Positions 45,670-56,049 are shown, counted from the first letter of the stretch. The stretch: DNA of 64,000 bases from Diabrotica undecimpunctata (GCF_040954645.1 NC_092803.1:15811230-15875229); one strand, 5' to 3'. Notes: generated by a model from the letters alone, not told the origin. Translations and numbers: made by a program.

Positions 45670-46354
45670 TGTGATGGGTAGCTCTTTCGGGGCAACAGAC
45701 TCAGTAAAACACAGGTTTGAAATAAAAATAAATCTATTAAGTATATATATACAATAAATAAAAACTAAAAAAAGGAATTCTACGTTGTATACTTATAAAA
45801 CAAAAATAAAATGAATTCTGCGTTTCCGTCTGGGTCCCGCGATGAATGAATTCCCCGGCAAACGTCTACAAAAGAAAAGAAACTAATTAGTACTACTAAT
45901 ATACTCGCTTTCGCTTCAATTCAGCGAAAGCTCCGAATATGCTCGCAAACAAAATATTTAGCTGTGCAGACCCACGGCAATGTTCAATACACAATGCCGA
46001 CGGGTTCCGCTTGGCTAAGGACAGAGTATGATCCTCAATACGGAAATCTCTGTCCCGGTTGGTTCTGTGCAGATCCACGGTAATGCTCAATACGCAATAC
46101 CGATGGGTTCCGCTTGGTTAGGGACAGAATATGATCCTCAATACGGAACTATCTCTGTCCAGAATGGCTCGCTGGTTCACTACACCGGCGAGTCAGGGAG
46201 CCTAGAGCGCTAGCTACAAGACTGTCTAATTCCGCTATTCACACACCTTAAATATCCGTTCTGATTCCCACTCGGCCCTTACGTTGTAGAAGTGGATGCG
46301 CAAATGTTGACACTCTCACGGTTCGAACTGTTAAACGATCAAAGCATCGTTACA
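45670..46354 (-). repeat. 3' LTR of gypsy element
   Basis: Begins TGTGATGGGTAGCTC and ends ATCGTTACA on the plus strand. It contains a 103-bp direct duplication (units starting near 45963 and 46066) that is also present in the other LTR. Short frames within it are not genes. Confidence 0.95.
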
Positions 46355-46367
46355 CCCCCTTCTCTTT
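46355..46367 (-). promoter_or_regulatory. Polypurine tract
   Basis: On the minus strand AAAGAGAAGGGGG directly abuts the 3' LTR start (TGTAACGATG). This is the expected primer site for plus-strand DNA synthesis. Confidence 0.8.
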
Positions 46368-46414
46368 GAAAAAAAAAAAAAAGTAACATACCTTTTTTTT
46401 TGTGTATATGGTGT

Positions 46415-46774
46415 CTACAGCCTCGTGATGCCATCTATCCCTCTCGGTATTTTTATTACAATCTTCCTCCCGTTGTTACAGCCTATCCTGTATCTTTTGG
46501 TCCCCCTCTCGATCAGGTGTTTTGGGACGATCTCTATAAGATCGGCGTGTTTCCCGGGTTCAGGTTCTCCTGGAGTGGACGCGGATTGGGCTTCTTGTCC
46601 CGTTTTAGTATCAGGTACGCTCTTCTTCCTCGGTGGGGTTGGTGGTGTCCCAAAAAGTTCGTGGAACCTCTTCATGATCCTCTCCGCGTCTTTTCCTGGT
46701 GTCACGGGTAGTTCGGGTCTCTCTGGCGTTCCCAGAGGGGTCATCTCTTCCGGTATCTCTAATATGTCTTCCAT
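46415..46774 (-). CDS. Extra ORF between pol and 3' LTR
   Basis: The 119-aa frame starts MEDILEIPEEMTPLGTPERP, has a Pro-rich middle (FGTPPTPPRKKSVPDTKTGQ), and a basic C-terminus with RIGCNNGRKIVIKIPRG. Its start lies 44 bp past the pol stop. It has no signal peptide or transmembrane segment, so it is not an envelope protein. I do not recognise it. It might be an accessory protein, translated from a subgenomic or spliced RNA, or a chance frame; the length in a GC-balanced region and the ordered composition favour a real ORF. Confidence 0.5.
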   Translation of the reverse strand: MEDILEIPEEMTPLGTPERPELPVTPGKDAERIMKRFHELFGTPPTPPRKKSVPDTKTGQEAQSASTPGEPEPGKHADLIEIVPKHLIERGTKRYRIGCNNGRKIVIKIPRGIDGITRL

Positions 46775-46817
46775 GTTTGATGTTGACGAACTGAATTCTG
46801 CTTGCTAGCATTGCCAC

Positions 46818-49800
46818 TTAAATACCGTTTGGTTGTGGTGGGGATTGGATTTCTGTAGTAACATTTCCCCCCTCCCATGGTTTTAAATCTTTTACATGCG
46901 CCGTCATCTGCTTGCGGCTACTACTATCGGCCAATTTCAGTTTTACTATTACTGGTGATATCACTGACGTTACTATGTATGGTCCTGAGTACTTCGGCGC
47001 TAGTTTGCTGGTGAAAGCTGCACTAGCCGATGATATATGGTGTTCCTTTTTCATGACTCGATCTCCTGGATGTGGCCGCCAGTCTCTTCGTCTTAGATCG
47101 TAATATTTCTTTTGGTCCTCGAAAGCGTGTTCCATGTGCACTTTCGCCAGTTCTCTCAACGCTTCTAACTTGTTTAAGTTTTCTGCATACCCCTGTATAT
47201 CTTGTCCATTTGTCGCCTCTGTTGTGTCTAATTCTCTTCCGAAATTAAGAAGCGCTGGTGAAAATCCTGTTGAATCGTGTCTTGACGAATTTATGGCGTA
47301 GCAGAATTCTGGTATGAATTTGTCCCAGTCTTTATGGTTATTCTCCACGTAAGTAGCTATCATCGTTTTCAGTACTTTGTTCATTCGTTCTACTGGATTG
47401 CATTGAGGTGAGTACGGCGGTGTTAGAATGTGATTTATGTTATAGGATTTTAGGAACGCCTTAAAATTTCCGCTTGTGAATTGCGCGCCGTTGTCCGAGA
47501 TGATTTTCTTCGGGATACCGAATTGCATGACTACTTTAGATCGTAGAGTGTCGATGATTGAGTTCGTAGATGCTGCTCTTATTGGCTGGGCGACGACCCA
47601 TTTGGTAAACCGGTCTTGCACGACTATTAAGAAAATGTTTCCTTTTGCAGATCTTGGGAATGGTCCCATTAAATCAACTGAGACAGTATGCCAAGGCTTT
47701 TCTACAGTGGACGGTTGCATTTTCCCGGCTGGTTGCATTTGAGACGGTTTATATTGGAGGCACTTCGTACAGGCTCTAACGTAGTCTGCAATTTGTTTAA
47801 ACATCTTAGGCCAATAGTACTTTTGCGCTATTCGGCAAATTGTTTTTGCAATTCCTAAGTGGCCTGCTGTGGTCGAGTCATGATTTTCCTCCAAAATATC
47901 TTTCCTTTTATATCTTGGTACGCATAATTTCCATGGGTTATTAAACTCTGGGTCGGCTAAATTACGGCTGCTCCAAACGTGTTTATATAATTTCCCGTTT
48001 GATATTTGTAAATCCGGGAAATCGTCTGGGTTCTGGAGTACATTCCTATATAAATTATCGTACCAACTGCATGATTCCAGTTCTGATGCTAATAATTCCG
48101 ACTCTGGTTCTTCGCTCTGGTTTTCTTGTGGTTGTCGTGACAAAGCATCTGCTACCTTGTTGAGGACTCCCTTTCTATATATTACCTCGAAATCGTACTG
48201 TTGCAGTTCTAAACTCCACCTGGCTAACCGACCTGACGGGTTTTTAAGGTTCTTCAGCCATTTGAGGGACTGATGGTCTGATATGACCTTAAAATTGTAT
48301 CCTTCTATATACGGCCTCATTTGCTTTATCCCGTACACGATGGATAGACATTCTTTTTCCGTTGTGGAATATTTTGTCTCGGCTGGTGTGAGGGTTCGAC
48401 TAGCATATGCAATTACTTTATCCTGGCCGTCGTATTTCTGTGTTAGTGCAACTCCAAGTCCACAGTTCGACGCATCTGTTTGCAGGTAAAATGTTTTCGA
48501 AAAATCGGGGCATGCTAATACTGGGGCCGATGTAAGTTTTGATTTTAGCTCTTCAAACGCGTTTTCCTGCTTATCGGTCCATTTCCATCTTATCTTCTTC
48601 TTCAGAAGCATGTTTAGCGGTCCGGCTATTGTCGAATAGTTCTCTATGAATCGGCGGTACCATGATGTTATTCCTAGGAACCGGCGGAGTTGACGCACAT
48701 TTCTCGGTGCTGTAAGTTCCGTTATAGCGTTGGTTTTCTCCGGGTCAGTTTTTATTCCTTCTGCTCCAACCACATGTCCTAAGTATCTGAGTTCTGACTG
48801 GCAAAACGTGCATTTCTCGAAGTTCAGCTGTAATCTGGCTTCTTTCAGTCTTCGGAAAACTTCATGTAGGTGATTTAAATGCTCTTGGAGCGTTTTAGAT
48901 ATTACTACGATATCATCCAAGTAGGCAAACGCGAATTCCATATCGGGAGGTATTACCTTATCCAGTAGGCGTTGGAAAGTGGCTCCTGCGGAATGCAGTC
49001 CGAATGGGGTGGTTTTGAACTGAAAATGGCCTTTTCCGGGTACGCTGAATGCTGTCACTGGGCGGCTTGTTTCTTCTAGGGGTATTTGAAAATATCCCTG
49101 TTTCAAATCGAGGGTCGATATAAAATTTGCTTCCTTAAGTCTATCCAGAATTTCCCATATTCTGGGTAACGGATATGCGTCCTTATCTGATAGTTCGTTG
49201 ACTTTTCTAAAGTCAATGCAAAATCTGTACGAGTTAGCCTTTTTCCTAACTAGTACAATCGGTGAACTCCAACCACTTGTGGAGGGTTCGATGGTTCCTT
49301 CTTTTAACATCTTGTCCACTTCTTGGTTTATGATCTGTAGCATTGCGGGATTGTGCCGCCTATAAGGCTGCTTGACTGGATCGCACTTTTTCTTCAATTT
49401 TATTTCGTGTCTTATTAAGTTGGTGGATCCTGTTATGTTCTCAAACTCCCTTAGTTCTTTTCTTAGGAACCTTTCTAACTCCGTATTTTGAGTGGAGTCT
49501 TTTAAAGTGTTACATGTCTCTTCTTGATGTTGTATGTATTGTTTGTTCGTATGTTTATCGAATTTAAGTTCGATAGAATGGTTCCTGAGGAATTCCACTC
49601 CTAGTAGGGCATCTTCCGTCAACCCTGGCATTACTATGAATGTTTGTCGGGTTTGTAACTTATCGATCTCGCATTCAATTGTTAACTTCTGGTTAAGCTC
49701 CATTGACGCTCCATTTGCTAGTCTTGTTCTCCCGCTGTAGCTATCTAGAGAGTCCTTGTATATCTGAGCTATTCTATCCCCGACGTAATTTTTAGTAGTT

Positions 49801-50033
49801 CCTGTGTCGATGAGCGCTCTGTATGTTCTTTGCCCTATTTTTAGTGATGCGAACAGTCGAATGTCATTGCTTGCTGGCTGTGTAACGGCGAAAACGAATG
49901 GAGTCGAATCTTGTTTTACAGACTGGGACGACTCCTTGTTTCTCCAGTCTGTAATTCGTTTCCCTGACGCCTGAAACAGCAGTCGCTGCTGTAAACCCCT
50001 TCTCTGCCGTAACGCGAACAAAACTTTTTCCAT
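46818..50033 (-). CDS. pol: Gypsy Pol polyprotein (PR-RT-RNaseH-IN)
   Basis: The uninterrupted 1071-codon frame lies in -1 register to gag and overlaps its end by 118 bp, so it is probably made by -1 frameshifting; the first Met is only the frame's first ATG. Protease ALIDTGT is near residue 73. The RT has SSPIVLVRKK, CIDFRKVN, STLDLKQGY and the active site YLDDIVV near residue 370. RNase H has QTDASNCGLG near 520 and ADALSR at its end. Integrase has the HHCC finger (GHLGIAKT...CTKCLQYK), then Asp in VDLMGPF (about 784), Asp in SDNGAQF (about 847) and Glu in NPVERMNK (about 882), the D,D35E triad. All catalytic residues are present. Confidence 0.95.
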   Translation of the reverse strand: MEKVLFALRQRRGLQQRLLFQASGKRITDWRNKESSQSVKQDSTPFVFAVTQPASNDIRLFASLKIGQRTYRALIDTGTTKNYVGDRIAQIYKDSLDSYSGRTRLANGASMELNQKLTIECEIDKLQTRQTFIVMPGLTEDALLGVEFLRNHSIELKFDKHTNKQYIQHQEETCNTLKDSTQNTELERFLRKELREFENITGSTNLIRHEIKLKKKCDPVKQPYRRHNPAMLQIINQEVDKMLKEGTIEPSTSGWSSPIVLVRKKANSYRFCIDFRKVNELSDKDAYPLPRIWEILDRLKEANFISTLDLKQGYFQIPLEETSRPVTAFSVPGKGHFQFKTTPFGLHSAGATFQRLLDKVIPPDMEFAFAYLDDIVVISKTLQEHLNHLHEVFRRLKEARLQLNFEKCTFCQSELRYLGHVVGAEGIKTDPEKTNAITELTAPRNVRQLRRFLGITSWYRRFIENYSTIAGPLNMLLKKKIRWKWTDKQENAFEELKSKLTSAPVLACPDFSKTFYLQTDASNCGLGVALTQKYDGQDKVIAYASRTLTPAETKYSTTEKECLSIVYGIKQMRPYIEGYNFKVISDHQSLKWLKNLKNPSGRLARWSLELQQYDFEVIYRKGVLNKVADALSRQPQENQSEEPESELLASELESCSWYDNLYRNVLQNPDDFPDLQISNGKLYKHVWSSRNLADPEFNNPWKLCVPRYKRKDILEENHDSTTAGHLGIAKTICRIAQKYYWPKMFKQIADYVRACTKCLQYKPSQMQPAGKMQPSTVEKPWHTVSVDLMGPFPRSAKGNIFLIVVQDRFTKWVVAQPIRAASTNSIIDTLRSKVVMQFGIPKKIISDNGAQFTSGNFKAFLKSYNINHILTPPYSPQCNPVERMNKVLKTMIATYVENNHKDWDKFIPEFCYAINSSRHDSTGFSPALLNFGRELDTTEATNGQDIQGYAENLNKLEALRELAKVHMEHAFEDQKKYYDLRRRDWRPHPGDRVMKKEHHISSASAAFTSKLAPKYSGPYIVTSVISPVIVKLKLADSSSRKQMTAHVKDLKPWEGGNVTTEIQSPPQPNGI

Positions 50034-50941
50034 GGGTTTTTGCAGTTTTTACGGCTGTGACCTGGCATCTTGCATCTAAAGCATGCCGTTTTCGCATCGT
50101 ACTCTGCTTGGTCCGTGCGTCTCCAGTTTCCACGGCAAATCTGATTTGCTCGAGTCTTTTCGTCTTCTATAGCTTCGTATTCTTGGGCTAAATCCTGTAA
50201 TTCGGCTAAGTTTCCGAAATCCCGGCGGCGAGCATAAAGCTTATATTCTGGTAACAAATTTTTGTATATCCTTTCGAGTTCTTGGTTTTTAGAAAAAGAT
50301 CCTTCTCGTCTGATTAATGTTTGAATCTCCGTGATATATCTATCTACTGGTTCGTTCTGTCTCTGTTTTCTGTTTCGGATTTCCTCTTCTAGTTGTAGCA
50401 AATATCCCCTGGGATAGAAAGCTTTTTTAAAATCTTCGCTGAAATCTGTCCATGACTTCCAATTTTTGTTATTGTTTCTGTACTATAACAAGGCGTGGTC
50501 TCCTAATAATTCTGGTAATGCTCTTAGTAGATCTTGTTTATCGATCTCGGAGGCCAAGCTTAATTCGTCTATCCTCTCTAAGAATTCTATTGCATCCAAA
50601 TGTTTCTTGTCGAAGTGTGTGTTCCACTTTCGTACTTGATTTAGCAATTCTGGTTGCCCCATTTGTTTCTTTATTGTTAATTCCTGTAATTGTCTTCGGA
50701 TGCCCGAAATTTCCTGGGCCAGTGTGTCGGATTCTGTTCCCTTGGACGTTTTTTCTTTTGGGATTGTTCCTGTCGCTTCCTCGCGATTTTTAAAATAGGT
50801 TCTGAGTCGTGCTCTCAATTCTTTAACGGTTCCCTTGGGATCTAAGCCGTATTTTTCGGCCTCGCTCTGCAATTCCTCTTTGCAAAGTCGGTTTATCCAC
50901 GACGTACCTGTTACTGAGTCTGTGTCTTTATCTGTCGGCAT
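49916..50941 (-). pseudogene. gag: Gypsy Gag with one nonsense codon
   Basis: The 342-codon frame starts at 50941, right after the primer-binding site. Near the N-terminus is a SAP-like motif (KEELQSEAEKYGLDPKGTVK), unusual in Gag. The central retrotransposon-Gag domain follows (WTDFSEDFKKAF, NEPVDRYITEIQTLIRREG), then a CCHC zinc knuckle CFRCKMPGHSRKNC near 50070. A single TAG at 50483-50485 splits the frame, which otherwise stays open; Gag domain coding continues beyond it, so it is probably an inactivating mutation. The remainder of the element is intact. Confidence 0.85.
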
Positions 50942-50952
50942 GTTATTAATTT

Positions 50953-50965
50953 TGCTCGGGCGCCA
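50953..50965 (-). promoter_or_regulatory. Primer-binding site
   Basis: Three bases from the 5' LTR the minus strand reads TGGCGCCCGAGCA, complementary to a tRNA 3' end finishing CGGGCGCCA, of the tRNA-Lys type. The gag ATG follows 12 bases later. Confidence 0.75.
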
Positions 50966-50968
50966 GTT

Positions 50969-51654
50969 TGTGATGGGTAGCTCTTTCGGGGCAACAGACT
51001 CAGTAAAACACAGGTTTGAAATAAAAATAAATCTATTAAGTATATATATACAATAAATAAAAACTAAAAAAAAGGAATTCTACGTTGTATACTTATAAAA
51101 CAAAAATAAAATGAATTCTACGTTTCCGTCTGGGTCCCGCGATGAATGAATTCCCCGGCAAACGTCTACAAAAGAAAAGAAACTAATTAGTACTACTAAT
51201 ATACTCGCTTTCGCTTCAATTCAGCAAAAGCTCCAAATATGCTCGCAAACAAAATATTTAGCTGTGCAGACCCACGGCAATGTTCAATACACAATGCCGA
51301 CGGGTTCCGCTTGGCTAAGGACAGAGTATGATCCTCAATACGGAAATCTCTGTCCCGATTGGTTCTGTGCAGATCCACGGTAATGCTCAATACGCAATAC
51401 CGATGGGTTCCGCTTGGTTAGGGACAGAATATGATCCTCAATACGGAACTATCTCTGTCCAGAATGGCTCGCTGGTTCACTACACCGGCGAGTCAGGGAG
51501 CCTAGAGCGCTAGCTACAAGACTGTCTAATTCCGCTATTCACACACCTTAAATAGCCGTTCTGATTCCCACTCGGCCCTTACGTTGTAGAAGTGGATGCG
51601 CAAATGTTGACACTCCCACGGTTCGAACTGTTAAACGATCAAAGCATCGTTACA
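50969..51654 (-). repeat. 5' LTR of gypsy element
   Basis: Nearly identical to 45670-46354. It would contain the element's promoter. The 103-bp internal duplication is retained (units near 51262 and 51365). Confidence 0.95.
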
Positions 51655-51712
51655 ACGGCCAGACCAAAAATCAAATCGACCACACTAACATTGGACTAAA
51701 TGTAAAGAAGCT

Positions 51713-53686
51713 ATGCACACAGCGGCTGAAACTGTATTAAAACCTATCAAGACCAAAAAACACGAAGATTGGTTCGATGAAGAGTGCAGACATATCAACC
51801 AACAAAAAAACGAAGCATATAAAAGACTCCAGCAGCGCAGAACGAGATTAACTCTGGAAGATTATGAAAATCTTAGAAGAGAAGAAAAGAGAATGTTTAG
51901 AAGAAAAAAGAAAGAACAATACGAACACGCTCTAAACGAAATTGTTAACCACCATAATGGAAAAGACTCACGAAAATTCTACCAACAGATAAACAGCTGC
52001 AGAAAAGGATTCAAACCCAGAATAATAGCCTGTAAAGATAGGGACGGTTCTATAATTAGTAACAAAGAACAGATACTAAACAGATGGGCGGACCATTTTG
52101 AAGAACTGCTTAGCGGCAACCACGAAGATGGCGAGATTGAGGATCCCATGTTTCAAATGAATAAAGATGATCGGCAGCCACCCCCCATCGAAGAAGAAAT
52201 TAGAGAAGCCATCGCAACACTGAAAAATAATAAAGCTCCCGGTTCGGATAATCTCCCTGCCGAACTTTTCAAAAATGGCGGCGACCCCCTCATGAAACAC
52301 ATGCATAAACTGATAACTGCAATCTGGCAACAGAAAGAAACACCCACAGACTGGAAGTTAGGTGTACTGTGTCCTATACACAAAAATGGAGACATGATGG
52401 TGTGTGATAATTATAGAGGCATCACTCTACTCAATATGGCATATAAAGTGTTGGCCAACGTATTGTACAAAATACTCCTCCCCTACGCCGAACAAATAGT
52501 GGGAGGATATCAGTGCGGTTTCCGCCCTAATAAATCAACAACGGACCAGATATTTACAGTGTGGCAGATCCTTGAAAAAACCCTAGAGTTCGGCGTCGAC
52601 ACCCACCACATATTTGTTGACTTCAAAGCCGCATACGACTCCGTTAATAGAAATAAACTTCTACTTGCTATGGTAGAATTTCGCATTCAATTTGATCTTG
52701 TCCGGTTAACTGAACTTACACTCACAGGTGCAGAGAGCATGGTAAAAATCCAAAACGATCTCTCAAGACCCTTCCATTGCAAAAATGGACTAAGACAGGG
52801 TGATGGACTATCGTGTCTCTTATTTAACCTGGCATTAGAAAAAATAATTCGAGAGTCGCAGATTACTACGAATGGTACTATCTTTAACAAATCAGTACAA
52901 ATTGTCGGATACGCAGACGACATAAACATTATAGGTAGGTACACAGAATCTCTGACTGAAGCATTTCGGTCGTTAAGAGCATCTGCACACAGAATGGGAC
53001 TACATATAAATGTTCAAAAGACCAAATATATGTGTTGCACTAGGTCAAGCAACCCGACACCTACACGAATAATAATTGATGACCTAGAACTGGAAGGTGT
53101 TGACACCTTCATATACTTAGGGTCGCTGCTAACCAAAGATAACAACGTCAGTGAAGAAATAAAAAGAAGAATAGTGCTCGCCAATAAGTGTTACTATGGC
53201 TTAAGAAGACAGATGGCCTCAAAAATGCCTAGAAAAATTCAACTGACTGTATACAAAACACTAATAAGACCAGTGCTAACATATGGTTCAGAAACTTGGA
53301 CACTAACACAGAATGACCAAGAATTGCTCAAACGTTTTGAGCGAATATATGGAGGCATAAAAGAACAATGTTTGTGGCGCAGGTGTTACAATTTTGAGTT
53401 GTATAGAAGATTTGGAGAACCTGACGTTGTAAAATTCATTAAGGTAGCACGCCTCAGATGGATAGGTCATGTAATCAGACGAGAGGAAGATGCCATAGTC
53501 AGAAAAGTTTTTGACCGAAGAGGGCCGATCGGACAACGAAGAAGAGGAAGACCGAGACTTAGGTACCAAGACAACCTAGAAAATGATTTGAAGTCTATCG
53601 GAATTAGAGCATGGAGAAGAGTTGCCAGAGACAGGGGCGAATGGAGGATTGTTCTGAAGAAGGCTTTGGCTCATAAAGAGCTGTAA
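51713..53686 (+). CDS. RTE-like LINE reverse transcriptase ORF
   Basis: The 657-codon ORF is uninterrupted. Order: linker (KHEDWFDEECRHINQQKNEA; coiled, Arg/Lys-rich), RT fingers (NNKAPGSDNLPAELFKNGG, CDNYRGITLLNMAYKVLANV), GGYQCGFRPNKSTTDQIF, HHIFVDFKAAYDSVNR, GLRQGDGLSCLLFNLALEK, active site GYADDINIIGRY near residue 400, YLGSLLTKDNNVSEEIKRR, then the C-terminal domain with LTYGSETWTLTQ, RLRWIGHVIRREED and QRRRGRPRLRYQDN. The upstream endonuclease lies at 45.6 kb and 51.66 kb, split by the gypsy element and internally deleted, so the Met at 51713 is a frame start, not the native one. The copy ends GATGATGATGATGA at 53695-53708. The RT itself appears catalytically complete. Confidence 0.9.
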   Translation: MHTAAETVLKPIKTKKHEDWFDEECRHINQQKNEAYKRLQQRRTRLTLEDYENLRREEKRMFRRKKKEQYEHALNEIVNHHNGKDSRKFYQQINSCRKGFKPRIIACKDRDGSIISNKEQILNRWADHFEELLSGNHEDGEIEDPMFQMNKDDRQPPPIEEEIREAIATLKNNKAPGSDNLPAELFKNGGDPLMKHMHKLITAIWQQKETPTDWKLGVLCPIHKNGDMMVCDNYRGITLLNMAYKVLANVLYKILLPYAEQIVGGYQCGFRPNKSTTDQIFTVWQILEKTLEFGVDTHHIFVDFKAAYDSVNRNKLLLAMVEFRIQFDLVRLTELTLTGAESMVKIQNDLSRPFHCKNGLRQGDGLSCLLFNLALEKIIRESQITTNGTIFNKSVQIVGYADDINIIGRYTESLTEAFRSLRASAHRMGLHINVQKTKYMCCTRSSNPTPTRIIIDDLELEGVDTFIYLGSLLTKDNNVSEEIKRRIVLANKCYYGLRRQMASKMPRKIQLTVYKTLIRPVLTYGSETWTLTQNDQELLKRFERIYGGIKEQCLWRRCYNFELYRRFGEPDVVKFIKVARLRWIGHVIRREEDAIVRKVFDRRGPIGQRRRGRPRLRYQDNLENDLKSIGIRAWRRVARDRGEWRIVLKKALAHKEL

Positions 53687-53709
53687 CGCCACTGATGATG
53701 ATGATGACA

Positions 53710-54899
53710 AAATAATAATGAAAATGTAAATGATGAATGAGTTCTATTTAACAAATTTTTAAAAATGCCTAAATCATTCAACAAAATTTTTAAGGAAAAA
53801 AAATTATGATTTTTAAAATTTTATTCCGGTTTTTTATTATTTATTTTATTTATTAATTAAAACTTTTACTCCGGTTCTAACAATTGGATCAAAGTTTACC
53901 ATCATTTAAGCAATTAAATTGTTAATAAAAAATTATTGACGGTTTTTTATCTTTGTACCCTGGAAAACTTGAATCTACCCACCAAAAAAACATAAATAAT
54001 AAACGTCAATCTACCGAGGGACATAAAATTGCATAATCAACCACTCGCCTTGTTCCTAGAATAATTAGTCGACAGTTGAAGTTTTTGGCAAATTCTAAAT
54101 AGTTCATTAAAACAAGACTTCAACAATTACCGTGACTTAATAATAAAAAGCGGAGAAGAGAGAAAATAGTATTTGTCATTGTTTTAACATTTTATAAAAA
54201 AAACCGGAATATAAATCTGATACATCACTTTTGAGATTAATGATTAAGCAGAAATATCTAATAAAAAACTAATTTAGTAGTGAGAATAATTTCACGCAAT
54301 TTGTATTATTATATGGTTTAATAACCGGTAACATGTTTACTTAAAATGCTGTACCACTAAACCTTGAAGCAATATTTTAATTGTCTGTCTAAGTTTGGGA
54401 ATTTTTTGCACTAAAAATGAGGAAAAAACAAATACATGGACACACTTATGTTCATCCATTAGTTTAATTGCTAATATTGTAGTAAATGTGTCAGCGATAC
54501 CGAAATTTATATCCTTTTCTTTTAGTATCTATTTGGCAATCAGAAAAGTTTTACAGTGTCACGTAGAAAACTGGGCTTGTTCTTTACTATACTGCTCCGC
54601 AAAACTAGCCGACCGCTAAGATTCTTAAGTAAAATTAAAAACTTTTTAAATAAACCAATATTTACCAAACTTTTAGTTAACACACTTATTTAACAAACCA
54701 TAAAATAAAAAACAAGTTCCAAAATATTGATTAATTTAACAACAAAACTTTACAAGACTTTTATATTTCGAAGTAAGATATTTTCAAATCTAAATCATAA
54801 AATAATTCTAATAAGTAAAGTCTCTTTTTATGCTGATTTCTCCTGTCAGTTTTTTTTCACTTCTGTTTTTAGATTCACAAATGATTTTCTTTACTTTTG
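53710..54899. other. No gene recognised
   Basis: AT-rich spacer; the 74-codon plus-strand frame at 54395 has no recognisable features. It would lie inside the intron of the secreted-protein gene if its exons are joined as proposed. Confidence 0.4.
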
Positions 54900-55740
54900 C
54901 TAATGATTACTACTCCTTTTGTTCTCTGGGCTTGGTGTTGATGTTGGCCTACCCTCTTCTTGCTTTTTTCCTAGGAACGTGATCATTACACCCTTCCCTC
55001 TTGCAGCCCACTCCAGAATTCCCCTGGATGACTCAACTCCCAGTGCTATCTTCCTAGCTCCTCCATCTTCTGTACCAGTTTCATGCACGTTTTCAGGAAC
55101 TTCACCGGCTCTTGTCTTCCTTCTTGTTTGGGAGAAGTTTGAATCCATACGTCTCCTTGTGGATCCACTTTCTATCGTTATGGGCGGACATCGTGACTCT
55201 CATAGTTCCCAGGCCGCCTCCTCGTCCACTTCCGCTAAAGCACCTGATAGCTACGGAAACATAGCTTTGGTCTTTTCCATGCCTCATCGTTCTTGGTGAC
55301 AAAGACTGCCACGTCTCCTGTTATTTCTGTAATGTCCCCCTCTTTCACTACGGTTCTCGTGAGGACCTTCTTCGGCCAGTCTTCATTTAGGAACTCTATT
55401 GTTTCCTTCTCGTCAACTTTCAAGAATTCCATGTTGGTCTGCACGCCTCTGGATGACGTGCATACAGACTTCCTTTAAGTCTCTTCTTTCTTCTTATTTT
55501 CTTTCACTTCTTCGATATAATCGAACATCCGATTTCTTAGGATGTCGACCTGCCTTTTTATGGGTAGCCTTGTATTTGGCATCTCACTCATGAGTTTCTC
55601 GAGTACCACTACACCGTCTTAGATATTCTTCAACTTTGATCTAGCTTTGTAGTTAAGTGGCTGTTTTTCTTCCTCCGAACTGGTTATTTATGTCCTCTTG
55701 CTTGATTTTCTTTTTCTTGATCTCTACATTGTCCATTCAT
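54900..55740 (-). pseudogene. ORF1/Gag-like remnant, unassigned
   Basis: Two overlapping frames on the minus strand give a charged protein: VVLEKLMSEMPNTRLPIKRQ, FDYIEEVKENKKKEE, stop, FLKVDEKETIEFLNEDWPKK, EGDITEITGDVAVFVTKNDE, WKRPKLCFRSYQ, then after a shift SAHNDRKWIHKETYGFKLLP. It is GC-richer than its surroundings and broken by stops. The pattern resembles first-ORF proteins of insect LINEs, but I cannot name the family. Confidence 0.35.
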
Positions 55741-56049
55741 TTAACCTGTAGCGTGTAGTTTAACGGACTCGCCACGTCGAGTAAATAGACTCTTCCAACT
55801 GTTAAACTGTAAATACTGTGACTGCCACGAACCTATATTTCGTTTCTTGGCGCTACTTTCGTGACGGTGGCCTCAACATTTTACTGTAGAATAAAAGTAG
55901 TACAATGTCTGTATAGAAGCTTTAGTTTAAATTATAAATACCTTAAGATTTGAAAGAATCTTTAACACGCTAGTTCTCGTGATACACTTTTAAAAATAAA
56001 CTAAAAGTTTTTAAAAAAATTTTTTATTTGAGCATGTTACAGTTAAGAA

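Larger units (their letters stand above)
45670..51654 (-). mobile_element. Ty3/gypsy LTR retrotransposon, nearly complete
   Basis: The element is 5985 bp with LTRs at 45670-46354 and 50969-51654 (TG...CA ends on the plus strand) and the 4-bp duplication ACGG at 45666-45669 and 51655-51658. Coding is on the minus strand, so the right LTR is the 5' LTR. Primer-binding site, polypurine tract, gag, pol (protease, RT, RNase H, integrase in gypsy order) and a further small ORF are present; no envelope gene is seen. By eye the LTRs differ at about six substitutions and one 1-bp indel, so the insertion is young. Confidence 0.95.

Noticed and set aside
46028..46213. Short frames within the LTRs (also at 51328-51513 and on the opposite strand)
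   Set aside because: They lie entirely in LTR sequence and cross the 103-bp duplication; identical copies in both LTRs reflect LTR identity, not a gene.
46611..46817. 68-codon minus-strand frame just after pol
   Set aside because: It overlaps the longer ORF at 46415-46774 in another frame and has biased RT/DT-rich composition.
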